Assembly: GCA_028753945.1 (NCBI GenBank)
Contig: JAPNXP010000008.1
Location: 1-64,000 of the forward strand
From: Hexactinellida sp. DTS-2022
Lineage: Eukaryota > Porifera > Hexactinellida
Length of the DNA stretch: 64,000 bases
Direction: 5' to 3'
In this document: one piece after another, positions 32,670 through 42,462 of the stretch
How positions within the stretch are numbered: position 1 is the first letter of the stretch
How the letters are laid out: every line of letters starts with the position of its first letter
Position numbers and translations under genes: made by a program
Notes under the pieces: generated by a model
Told to the model about the DNA's origin: nothing
What the model saw: the letters and a program-made list of their open reading frames with translations, nothing else
Databases searched by the model: none

Positions 32670-34908
32670 TTATTCAGTGAGTGTGTCGTCTAGATAGCAA
32701 AGGTAAAAGTGAGTGTTGGAACAAACCAATAGAGATACACCGTCAGGGTGCCATCTTAAGTGCCGAACCGAAAAGGTGTTAAGTGCCGGCAAATCCGCGA
32801 TAACGGCGCTACTAGCCGCGAGGGACCAGATATATATTTTGTGGGAACCGGTGCATATGGCCAGCCTAGGCCTACAAGGGTCCCACGCGAAACAACGCAC
32901 TTCATTCAGGTGCGAGAGAACTGCGGTTAATCGCACCTTCTTAAGACTCCATATCCAAACAGTGTTCGGCATATTCTCGTTCTTACTGGCCAGCAGCGAA
33001 CTGTCGCAGCTAAACTTAAGAGCGCAAACTCCCATTTTGGGATCAGGCTCTTTGGGGTTCGGTTTCCGAGTCGGTACTGAATACGGGAGTTCTCTGGGTT
33101 CGTATCGACAGACGGTTCGCTTGTGTGTGTCCCGTGCAAAGCTAGGCTTAGCCTCGGTCTCCACAAATACTGATACGCCTTTAAGCTCCACTGTAGAGGT
33201 GTGTGGGAACTCCGCCAGTACGCTCCAGGTGAGGTGGTTAAGCACGCGGATGTTCTGGTCGTACGCGCCGACCGCCAGTAGCTGTCCCGAGTGGGACCAG
33301 TCCACACAGCGGAGTCCGAGCGCGTAAGGGTACGGACACACCTCCGCTAGGCACCGCCCGTCCAGGGAGTAGACTGCCACGCGACAGAATATAGGCGAGT
33401 CTATAAGGCACACCAGGGTAATGGTTAGATTTAAAATAGGAAATACAATATACAGTAGATGTCGGGTATAAGCACACTGGTTATAAGAACACTATGTTGG
33501 AAAAACGGTTGCCATATACCCTATATAATTTATGTCGGTTATAAGAACACTATATGCAGTTCCCGACGATGTGCTTATAACCGGCATGACATCCACTGTA
33601 CTCCGCTTAATTAATAGAGCCACCGGTTAAATGAATTCTCTGCTTAATCAGGTCAAAGTAACCTGGTCCCGAGGTGACTCTATTAAGCGGAGTCGACTGT
33701 AATTCATATTTTTTGAAAAATCGAATTATTTCCTACTTTTTGAAAAATCGAACTATTTCCTACTTTGGCTTATCAAACATTCACCATACCTATAACGCAG
33801 AGATGCGAACAGTCCGGTGAGAAGCTAATGGCAGCCAGATCATCTGTTGCCACCGGGAAGTGGGATAGCATTGCCCAGGAAGATAAGCTGAATACACTAA
33901 CGTGGTCCTTGCCGTCTCTGCGCTCCGCTAGACACATAAACTTGCCGTTCTTGCTGAAGGATACACTCCCTACGAATACACAGAATAGAATAGAGCAGTG
34001 GTTCCCAACCTGGGGTCCACAGGATGTATTACGGACAATGGGAGGGGTCCACAGAATGTCTAATATTTACTATAGGGGGTCCACGATTGAAAAAGGTTGG
34101 GAATCGCTGGTATAGAGGAATAGGAATACAGGACATGATTATTTCGTTATAAGAGTGCTAGAAATTGAATTTGGGAATAATTAAAAAATTTGTTTCGTCA
34201 TCATCATCGTAACTGTATTTCCCTGAATAAGCGCCGGGTGAATACAATGTCATTGGTATGATAGAATTTAAACACATTAGTTGATCACTGGAGTGTAATT
34301 CCATTGATTTCAATATGTATACTGTCGGTAAGAACCATTAGAACCGACGTAAATATTATATTCTGGATTTTTCAAAAAAAAATCCAAGACAATTTTGGCC
34401 CCCCACACCCTGCCTGACTATACCGTATTGTTAGCAGTAGCATACCGCCCCATAAGCTTTATTGACCCGGCGCTTATTCAAGCAATACGGTACCTTTCTC
34501 CAGCTTGGGGCACTTGAGATAAGAGACCGACTTAGTTAGCAGCGACCAAACAGTTATCCTGAGATGGAACGAGCACGTAGTGAGTATATGCCTGCTGTCC
34601 GGTGTCCACAGTGCGGACACCAGACCGCAGAGCCCCTCGTCTATCTTGCAGCTCCACTCGCTCTGCTCCAGCGACCACACCTGCACCACCCCGCGTCTGT
34701 ACAGAGCACACATAACCAGGGATGAGTCGGGGGACCACTCCACGTGTTGGATGGGGTCTAGCGCGGTGTGCAGCCTGAGCACCTGCTGTGTGCCCGAGTC
34801 TCGGATCGAGAGGCGGCACTGACAGCAGCTGGCCAGGTAGCGGCCGTTAGGGGAGAACTCGCAGAGGGCGGAGGTGTGGGCATAGGGCTCCGAAAAGGAA
34901 ACCTCCAT
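32670..34908 (-). CDS. WRAP73: WD-repeat protein WRAP73 (WDR8)
   Basis: Three exons (34908-34494, 33969-33790, 33400-32670) join in frame to 441 residues (family about 460). Clear landmarks are [87 protein letters not shown] and [17 protein letters not shown], spread over seven WD blades. WRAP73 acts with SSX2IP/MSD1 at centrosomes and spindle poles, anchoring microtubules and helping ciliogenesis. The loop between blades 5 and 6 is shortened. Intron 1 contains a hAT-type MITE only 27 bases from the acceptor, and intron 2 contains a family A MITE. Confidence 0.95.
33451..33600. mobile_element. Family A MITE in WRAP73 intron 2
   Basis: Ends tacagtagatgtcgggtata and ccactgta, with a duplicated gacat at the right end. 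Full length, about 150 bp. Confidence 0.85.
33996..34109. mobile_element. hAT-type MITE in WRAP73 intron 1
   Basis: Terminal repeats cagtggttcccaacctgggg and ggttgggaatcgctg are inverted. The flanking octamers gaatagag (33988-33995) and gtatagag (34110-34117) form an 8-bp target duplication with one mismatch, the hallmark of hAT transposition. Confidence 0.85.
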
Positions 34909-35725
34909 TCTAACTAACTAGCTAACTACAGTAGGGCCGTAGCCACTGGTCAGGTTTCAACTTGACCACTTTTGGTTGATGAATTTTCCAAATATGGCAC
35001 CACTCTGTCAGGTTGGTCAGAATAACCTGACCCACTTTGATTTTGGTGGCTACGGCCCTGTACAGTGAATAGCAAGTCACATTTGCACTTAGGTATAGCG
35101 AACCCTCGTTATAAAGAAGTCGGGATATTTGAATAGGCGAATTTGCCAAGTAGTTCCTGCATAATCCGACCCTCTATAATCCGGAATATGTACAGTGAAC
35201 TCCCGTTAGAACCAAGTTGGGTAAAACGAAATAACCACTTATAACGTACAGTAAATAGCAAGTCGCATTTTGCACTAAATTTACTTGCAATGCTAATAGG
35301 CGAACTTGCTACAGTAGAACCTGCATAACCAAGTTCGAAATAACTGCTTATAAGGAAATGGATATTTTCCCCCAGAGCACTAATGCATTGATTAATATTA
35401 TCCGCTTGTAACGAATATCCGGATATAACAAAGAGATTTACAGAGTTCGTAAATATCTCCTATACTAAATATTCAGACGGAGTATTATCCATTGTATTGT
35501 AAGTGAATAATTTCTATAGCAAATTTTCTAGAATATTCTTCTTTCAATTCCAGTGATTATATTTAGAACACACCACATGACAGAAACAATATCCTCATAG
35601 GAAATAGTATAAAAGAGAAATTTCCTAGAAAGCCCTAAGATCTCTCCGCAACCCATTCCGATCTCAGTTATTGTTCTTCTAAGATAGATACTGAGTAATC
35701 AATGCTACCGTTGTACTACCTAGCC
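34909..35725. other. Gene-free promoter-side region of WRAP73 with MITE fragments
   Basis: Contains the MITE at 34927-35062 and two family C fragments (35188-35245 and 35310-35450, with phrases such as cgcttgtaacgaatatccgg). No coding sequence seen. Confidence 0.6.
34927..35062. mobile_element. MITE with gggccgtagccac ends
   Basis: Ends tacagtagggccgtagccac and gtggctacggccctgta are inverted over about 18 bases. TA occurs at both ends. It lies 19 bases upstream of the WRAP73 start codon. Confidence 0.8.
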
Positions 35726-35980
35726 GAGAGTTAACGTTGTGCTAGCCCTGACAGCACTGCGTGTCAGGGCTCTGCTAACTCTCCCTTATAAGGGGGAGCA
35801 GCAGAACAACTTTATTCTCCCCCCTCCCTTTCTGGTCTCCGAAATAGCCTTAGTCCCGTAAGCAACCACGCCGCCACCGCTTAGCAGGTGCTAGTGGTGG
35901 GACGGGCTACTAGGGGGCCTCCCAACCTACACAGCTCTTAGCCGCGAGTGTTATTGGGCACAGAGCTGTGTGGCTTGGGA
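35726..35980. other. GC-rich cluster of hairpins
   Basis: Four neighbouring inverted repeats: 35726-35783 (arms gagagtta..gccctgaca and tgtcagggct..taactctc), 35773-35803 (ctccc/ggggag core), 35851-35912 (tagtcccgt and acgggcta, with an inner ccacc/ggtgg stem) and 35920-35980 (tcccaacctacacagctct pairing with agagctgtgtggcttggga). GC content is far above the surroundings. It matches none of the snRNA, tRNA or rRNA sequences I can recognise. Could be a structured non-coding RNA or a SINE-like repeat. Confidence 0.5.
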
Positions 35981-36010
35981 TATAATGAGAAATGAGAGCT
36001 TTAGACTTGT

Positions 36011-36316
36011 AATTGAAAAAATAAATTTTATAAGAACTTACAGGCGCAAATACAGTGGATGCCGGTCATAAGAACATCGTCGGGAACTTATAATGATCTT
36101 GTAACCGGTGTAAGCGCGTTATGGGGACCCCAGCGTTTTAGGGCCCCGTCCCCATATAGCTAGTCTTTTAAAGCCCAGAGGCCCTAAAACGCTGGTGTCC
36201 CCAAAGTGCGTTACACGGGTTATAAGATCATTATAAGAAGTTCCCGACGATGTTCTTATGAACGGCATCCACTGTATTTGCGCCTGTAAGTTCTTATAAA
36301 ATTTATTTTTTCAATT
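36011..36316. repeat. 306-bp near-perfect palindrome containing MITE ends
   Basis: Both outer arms run aattgaaaaaataaatttta inward, then through a family A end (cagtggatgccggt..cgtcgggaac), then into an inner inverted block (ggggaccccagcgttttagg and its inverse). Both MITE ends are of the same type, so this is a fold-back derivative and not a normal copy. Confidence 0.8.
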
Positions 36317-36462
36317 CCTTCGTTATATCAGGATATTCGTTATATTTTGTTATAAGCGGATAATAATTAATGAATTCAGTGCACTTAAGGGAAAATCGCC
36401 ATTTTAGTTATAAGCGGTTATTTCGTAATATCCGACTTAGTAATAACGGGAGTTCACTTGTA
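36317..36462. mobile_element. Family C MITE fragment
   Basis: Typical family C interior (ttataagcggataataatta, then gttataagcggttatttcg) ending taataacgggagttcact. The left end is lost at the palindrome. Confidence 0.7.
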
Positions 36463-37494
36463 AATAACAACTGAAGTTAGGTTCCATTTAGTAATTGCAG
36501 CCTGTGAAGATAATATGCTATGCTATCAGTTTCAAATCGAGCAACAAAAAAACTTAATTAGAATATACTATTTTTTTAAAAAGCAAAAAACTTGGTAGGC
36601 CATCTCAGATGGCATGCCTCTACCATTGTGCTGCTCGTCCTTATCGAGGGAGCTGCTAACCGTCTCTCCTCTCAACAACACAAACCAAACCAGTCTGGTT
36701 CGCTTATAATAGCAGTTATATTCTAGATGGATAAGGTAGGATATTATCTGCATAAGTAAACGGAGTTTGTCCACTTAATTAAATATAGTTTGCATTATGA
36801 GGAATGCTTTCAATTTACCGTTGATAAACGCAAAATAAACATAGCCAAATTTGTGCTCCTAAATTTCTCAGTTGTAACAAAACAAAAATTATTTTTAGAA
36901 AATCAATTAGTTGCAAAACAAATCTTTCAATTAAGAAAATATTTACTAGAACTTTGCAGTGAGTAACCTTATTCAATAATAATCAACATAACAATACACT
37001 GAATGGTGGAATAATACCATACGTATGTTAGCAAATAATTAGTGCGGGTCGAGCCTTAAACGCTTTGTAAACAAACTTCAACAACAACTAAGAGGTTACC
37101 ATTGAGTTATGAATAGTTTATAACAAAATTCAATGGGTTTTCAATCGGCAAGCCATAAGTATAGCCATCAAATACAGACGGGTTTCTAGTTAGTACAGCT
37201 TTTGGAAGCCAGCAGTGAAAGCCATCAGTCTGCAAGTGCGTTATCAAGAGAAAGGCTGGCCTGTCAGAAAAGTTGCATCGTAGTCTAACAGATGAATCGA
37301 CCTGCCATCTGAACATATGGGATTGGGGATATTCACTGAAGACTTTCTATTTCAATTGGAATCCTCAAAAAGAGATGTTGTTCCTAATCGAGATACCACA
37401 CACTATATAAATGTGAGATTATTGAACACTTCCACATTTTCTTCTTTCATCTACACTACTCAGTCCTTTTCTCGCGAATTATAACAGCAAAAAG
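36463..37494. other. Upstream region of aquaporin gene 1
   Basis: No gene called; a minus-strand open frame at 37107-37316 is unsupported. A TATATAAAT at 37404-37412 lies 82 bases before the aquaporin start and is a plausible TATA box. Confidence 0.45.
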
Positions 37495-38526
37495 ATGAAA
37501 CAAGAGGTGGAGCCAACTGTTCCTTATAAGGAGCGCCCGGAAAGGTTTTTGCTTTTCGAATACAACCGCCCAGCTCTACTGTGGTTCCCATTCAAACTAT
37601 TCGAATGGGCCTGGAAGAGAATTATGAGATTCGTAGGTCCCGAATACATGGCCGAATACTGGTCCACAATAATGCTGGTTAGTTTTCCCATTGGTGCGGT
37701 CGCGCAAGTGTTTTACTCACAGAATCAAGTCACATTTTGGATCGGAGCCACTTGGGGTACAGTATGTGGAGTTATATTCGGTATGTACACAGGTTTGGGT
37801 GTGTCTGGCGCTCAAATGAACCCTGCTGTCACTCTATCGCTTGCAATAGTCGGTCGTTTTCCGTGGCGAAAAGTACCCTTCTACTGGCTAGCCCAGTTCC
37901 TAGGATCGTTCACTGCCTCGGTTATAATATATCTGTATTATTTCGACGCTATGAACCACTTTGACGGAGGCTCTCGCGAGTTCAATGGCGTTAATGAAAC
38001 CTACCGCGTATGGGTGACAAGCCCCCAACCACACGTGGGGAACCTCAACAATATGTGGGACCAGTTTTGGTCCACATTCCTTCTACAGTTCCTCACACTC
38101 GCGATTTTCGACAAGCCAAACGCCGGAGTGCCGCATTATCTACGCCCAATCGGTGTCTCTCTCATACTATTCACACTTAACGTTTGCTTCCAGTACAACT
38201 GTGGTGCGGCAATGAACCCAGTGCGAGATTTCCCACCTCGCTGCTTCGTGGCGCTATTTTGGGGCGCGGAAGTTTTTCGCGTGCACGACTACTATTTCTA
38301 CGTTCCTATAATCGGGCCTCTCATAGGTGGACCCGTGGGGACAATCGCATACATATTCTTTATAGAAACTCACCATTACCCGGCGCACAAACCAATGCTA
38401 GTGCAGGAAGGGTCATCACAGGAGGCACCGGTTCGGAATGGGAAACACGAAGATGGGAAACACGAAGATGGGAACAGTATTCAGATGACTGCTATGAAGG
38501 AAGAGACAACTGGGAACAACTTATAG
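37495..38526 (+). CDS. Aquaglyceroporin-like channel 1
   Basis: Intronless, 343 residues, MIP family with six helices and two re-entrant loops. The first signature is SGAQMNPAVT (NPA 109-111). The second is CGAAMNPVRDFPPRCF, with NPV at 241-243 instead of NPA. Arg244 of the selectivity filter and the following Asp245, typical of glycerol-conducting members, are kept. The interhelix loop is long, as in aquaglyceroporins (about 150-190). Substrate could be water, glycerol or small solutes; this cannot be read from sequence. The C-terminal tail has a duplicated GKHED block from a 15-bp repeat. It lies tail-to-tail with its paralogue at 38874. A TATA box precedes it. Confidence 0.9.
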   Translation: MKQEVEPTVPYKERPERFLLFEYNRPALLWFPFKLFEWAWKRIMRFVGPEYMAEYWSTIMLVSFPIGAVAQVFYSQNQVTFWIGATWGTVCGVIFGMYTGLGVSGAQMNPAVTLSLAIVGRFPWRKVPFYWLAQFLGSFTASVIIYLYYFDAMNHFDGGSREFNGVNETYRVWVTSPQPHVGNLNNMWDQFWSTFLLQFLTLAIFDKPNAGVPHYLRPIGVSLILFTLNVCFQYNCGAAMNPVRDFPPRCFVALFWGAEVFRVHDYYFYVPIIGPLIGGPVGTIAYIFFIETHHYPAHKPMLVQEGSSQEAPVRNGKHEDGKHEDGNSIQMTAMKEETTGNNL

Positions 38527-38873
38527 GGTGTAGTTACAATAATTATACAAGAGTTCAGAGTTAATGCATATTCAAGTATTACAACTATCTGTTTAATTAA
38601 ACTTAGTATTGACTTTTGTAATTATTAGATTTTAGTTTAATACAGTAAAGTCCCGTCAGTAAATTTAGCTGTACAGTTATTGGGCAGGTGGTTAATAAAA
38701 CAGGGAATTTCTAAAATTAGAATGTTGAAAATTCAATAAGAAATTTGCAACAACTTTGCATTTGCAATGAAATAACTAAATACACAACTAAATAAATAAG
38801 AATACAAAAGAACCCAACAAAAGAATAAACCATATAAACAACAATTAACATTGTATACCAAATCCAAACTAAT
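38527..38873. other. Shared 3' spacer of the two aquaporin genes
   Basis: AT-rich spacer between convergent genes. A possible MITE end, tacagtaaagtcccgtc, lies at 38641. No gene seen. Confidence 0.5.
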
Positions 38874-39875
38874 TCAATTAAAATTAATTCGAGTATCGCT
38901 TGCAGACTCAGTGCTCTCAGGTTGTGTGAACAACCTCTGTCTCTCCACGCCTAACCCGGCCCTGCCTTTGTCTACAGTAGGATTAGACGCTGGGTAATGG
39001 TGAGTTTCTATAAAGAATGTGTACACAAATGCGCCCACCGGCGCTCCAATCAATGGCGCCACGATTGGAATCCAAAAGTAATAATCGTGCACACTGAACA
39101 GGTCCAGGCCCCAGAAAATCGCCGCGAAACAACGAGGAGGGAAATCTCTAATAGGATTCATGGCTCCACCCGCGTTGTACGAAAAACAGACACCAACCGC
39201 GAATATAATTAGCGACACACCAACTGGCTTTAGATGGTGAATAAGTCCAGCGTTCGGTCTGTCCATTATTGAGAGAATTAGGAACATTAGTAAGAATGTA
39301 CTGAACAGCTGATCCCAGAATATGTTCAGGTTACTAACGAAGTTCTGAGGGTTTGTAGTCCACACTCTGTAGCTCTCATTAACGCCGTTAAATATTAACC
39401 CATGTCCGTTATACCTGTTCATAGCATCGAAATAGTATAGGTACACAACAAGTGATGCAGTGAACGAGCCTAGAAACTGAGCTACCCAATACAACAACAC
39501 TTTAATCCACGAGAATCGACCTATCATCGCCAGTGCAAATGTTACAGCAGGGTTTAAATGGGCACCGGAAACGCCTAGACATGTGTACATACCGAAGAAT
39601 ATACCGATTGTCCCACCCCAAGTTCCCCCGATCCAACCGGTTTCTCTCCAGCCGCTATAGAAGGATTGGGCCGCGCCGCCAATCGCGAAAGTAATGAACA
39701 CTAAAGTACCGAAATATTCCGCGATATACTCGCGCCCCGCGGTTCGTAACAGTCGCTTCCACCTCCACTCGAATTGTTTCCCAGGAAGCCATAGAATAGA
39801 CGGGAATTGGCAGTGAAATATTAGGAACTTTTCTGGCCTCTGCTCATAGGGAACTGACGGTGTCACTTCTTCCAT
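38874..39875 (-). CDS. Aquaglyceroporin-like channel 2
   Basis: Intronless, 333 residues, paralogue of the gene at 37495 and collinear with it through both pore loops. The first signature is SGAHLNPAVT (NPA 108-110). The second is GGAMNPIRDFPPRCF, with NPI at 240-242 in place of NPA, followed by Arg243 and Asp244. The shared VPYEQRPEKFLIF-type N-terminus and HYPA C-terminal motif show a recent common ancestor; the opposite orientation indicates an inverted duplication. NPV and NPI at the same place in both copies suggest the change predates the duplication. Confidence 0.9.
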   Translation of the reverse strand: MEEVTPSVPYEQRPEKFLIFHCQFPSILWLPGKQFEWRWKRLLRTAGREYIAEYFGTLVFITFAIGGAAQSFYSGWRETGWIGGTWGGTIGIFFGMYTCLGVSGAHLNPAVTFALAMIGRFSWIKVLLYWVAQFLGSFTASLVVYLYYFDAMNRYNGHGLIFNGVNESYRVWTTNPQNFVSNLNIFWDQLFSTFLLMFLILSIMDRPNAGLIHHLKPVGVSLIIFAVGVCFSYNAGGAMNPIRDFPPRCFAAIFWGLDLFSVHDYYFWIPIVAPLIGAPVGAFVYTFFIETHHYPASNPTVDKGRAGLGVERQRLFTQPESTESASDTRINFN

Positions 39876-40775
39876 TGTTTACTGCCTGCAACATAAATGA
39901 AAAAGTATAGAATGAAATCTTTGAAAAAATGCAAGCTGTTTCCTATTACCAGATAATGCAGTCAAGTGATTCCAAAGCTTTGTGGAAACGAATCATCAGG
40001 AATACTACAAGTGGACAGCTGGTATAAACTGTCACTTTTATCTGACATTAGCATTAGATTTTTGTGAAGATTCGTTTGCACAAATGCTTTGGCATTGAAT
40101 TATGACAAATATTGGCTTCTAACTTCATTGCAACTCTATGTTGCAAGTTATTTTAAAGTTAGGTCTTAAAATTCCTTATATTATCCAAAAATACCTTACA
40201 TTATCCAAAAATACTTTGAAAATGACTGTAAATTCTAGCTTATTTTCCAGTATATTATTACACATATTAGATTAGTTAGGATTCCCACGAGTTTCTTCTT
40301 ACATTCTGTCCCATTTAATACATTTTCTAATCGGTAACGTGATACACTCTACTATGCTGATAACAGAGTTATAAGTTATAATTAAAAGAACAACAATGTA
40401 TTATTTCTAATAGCAAATTGCAGTACTAACCTGTAGAATTGAGTTGTTTTAGCAGTTAAAAATACAAGTGTGGACTCTCAAAATGAATATCCATTCAAAT
40501 TAGTCCCTTTAATACTGATACAATGGTGAGGCAATCTCTTCGCATTATCTCATTCAAGCAGCAATTTTATCCAAACTTCTACCATAAATGTTGATATTCT
40601 AGTTCTAAGGATTATACTGCCACTGATTTCATTTGATAACACAGGTTAAATAATGTTTGCTATAAGATAATAGAATGTTCTGTTGCCATCGATCAGCTCT
40701 AGACCGAAGTTGAAAGTTAAAATAGATTCATTTAAGGCGAATCAGTACAAAAGTTGAATGTCAATGGTTACTATT
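39876..40775. other. Upstream region of aquaporin gene 2
   Basis: About 900 bases of AT-rich DNA without recognised gene. The phrase attatccaaaaatac is repeated around 40180-40215. No clear TATA box. Confidence 0.5.
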
Positions 40776-40950
40776 ACAGTAAACTCCCGTTATAACGAAG
40801 TCAAATATAACGAAATAACTGCTTATAACGAAATGGAAATTTTCCCCTAGAGCACTAAATGAATTATTATTATCCGCTTATACGAATATCCGGATATAAC
40901 CACGGGATTTACAGGTCCCAAGCAATTCGTTATAACGAGAGTTGCCTGTA
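40776..40950. mobile_element. Family C MITE directly before MPI
   Basis: Full length: starts tacagtaaactcccgttata and ends ataacgagagttgcctgta. It stops eight bases before the MPI start codon, so it must form part of the promoter or 5' UTR. Confidence 0.85.
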
Positions 40951-40958
40951 GATATATA

Positions 40959-42191
40959 ATGGCAGACATCAACACACCACCCATAAGCAGGCTATTCTCA
41001 ATACAACCTGCTATACAGCATTACGCGTGGGGAAAGTTAGGCGCGACCAGTGCAGTGGCAGATCTATATTCCACCCATTCAGTTGAGCCTGTTGACGCAG
41101 ACAAACCGTACGCCGAGTTATGGATGGGCACACATTCCAAGGGACCTAACTACCTGTCAGGGACAGACATACTGCTTTCACAACACCTCACAGACTGCCC
41201 ATCCCTTCTAGGCAGCTACCAGGGGGCACAAGGACAACTACCGTTCCTATTCAAAGTGCTATCAGTGCACAAACCCCTCTCGATACAAGCTCATCCCAAC
41301 AGGGCACTGGCCGCAGAGCTGCATTCCAAACGCCCGGACCTGTATCCAGACGCGAACCACAAGCCAGAGCTCGCCATAGCCCTGACTCCATTCCAGGCGC
41401 TATGCGGCTTTCGACCGCTCGACCAAATCATTAAGAACATAGAGGAGAACCCGGAGCTACTGGCTATAGTCGGTCCTGAGGCGCTAGTGGCGATAAAAAC
41501 CGCGAAATCTGAAGACGACTGCAAGGCCAGCTTAAAGGCCTGCTTCACCAAACTGTTCACTAGCGATACAGAGCTAATTAAGTCCCAGATACAAACACTG
41601 GTAGCTCGTATTGAATCCGACCCACACCCGCTCAAGGACCTTATCCTATCCACACAAGAGCATTTCCCCTGTGACGTAGGCATCCTATGCTGTTTCTTCC
41701 TAAACCACCTTACGCTGCATCCGGGCGAGGCCATATTCCTAGCGGCAAACGAGCCACACGCGTATCTCCAAGGTGACTGTATTGAGTGCATGGCATGCAG
41801 CGATAACGTGGTCAGGGCCGGGCTGACGCCTAAGTACATCGATAAGGAGATTCTATGCGAAATGCTATCCTATTCATGCAGGCCTGCTTCTGACAACAAG
41901 TTCCCTCCTATTACACTCCCCGCTTGCAGCTTTATAACAGTGTACGACCCACCGGTGCCCGATTTCTCCGTACGGTCCATAGCACCTCCTCTCTCGATTA
42001 AGAACTTCTCTCTCCCGGCCCTGTCTGGGCCCAGTATTCTGCTTGTTACTCGCGGAACCGCGAAACTGCAGGAGGAGACAGGGGGACAGATAGGGGTGCA
42101 GAAGGGGTCCGTTTTGTTCCTCGGGGGCGGAGTAGAAGTGGTCTGTAGCGAGGTGGAACACCCATTCGTGGCATATCAGGGCTTCTATTGA
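40959..42191 (+). CDS. MPI: Mannose-6-phosphate isomerase
   Basis: Intronless, 410 residues, type I phosphomannose isomerase of the cytosol, converting fructose-6-phosphate and mannose-6-phosphate for glycosylation and energy use. The zinc ligands are visible: Gln110 and His112 in LSIQAHPN, Glu137 in NHKPELA, and His267 in LAANEPHAYLQGDCIE. The active-site segment SDNVVRAGLTPKYID follows. Length is slightly below the human enzyme. The ATG at 40959 was chosen since IQPAIQHYAWGK, the normal N-terminal motif, follows at residue 15. The family C MITE immediately upstream leaves almost no native leader. Confidence 0.95.
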   Translation: MADINTPPISRLFSIQPAIQHYAWGKLGATSAVADLYSTHSVEPVDADKPYAELWMGTHSKGPNYLSGTDILLSQHLTDCPSLLGSYQGAQGQLPFLFKVLSVHKPLSIQAHPNRALAAELHSKRPDLYPDANHKPELAIALTPFQALCGFRPLDQIIKNIEENPELLAIVGPEALVAIKTAKSEDDCKASLKACFTKLFTSDTELIKSQIQTLVARIESDPHPLKDLILSTQEHFPCDVGILCCFFLNHLTLHPGEAIFLAANEPHAYLQGDCIECMACSDNVVRAGLTPKYIDKEILCEMLSYSCRPASDNKFPPITLPACSFITVYDPPVPDFSVRSIAPPLSIKNFSLPALSGPSILLVTRGTAKLQEETGGQIGVQKGSVLFLGGGVEVVCSEVEHPFVAYQGFY

Positions 42192-42462
42192 GTAACTATG
42201 CCGAATCGCAACAGTATACAGCTATTAGATTGTGGGTTTTGTAAGATCCTATTACGATTGCATGATGTGAGCTTATAAAATTGTAATGAATTAGACAATT
42301 TTATTCTTACATGGATTATATTATGTCTGTGCAAATGGTAATTGCAATTAATATGTATTCGATGTGCGAATTCCTTTCCCAGTTTTCATATGGACCCGAC
42401 TGAAATATCGACCGCAAGCAATAGCCGATTAAATTCACATATATAACGCTAGTATCTGCAAG

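Noticed and set aside
37107..37316. 69-codon minus-strand frame upstream of aquaporin 1
   Set aside because: Short, no recognised motif, no splice partners.
41291..41839. 182-codon frame antisense to MPI
   Set aside because: Shadow of the strongly conserved MPI frame.
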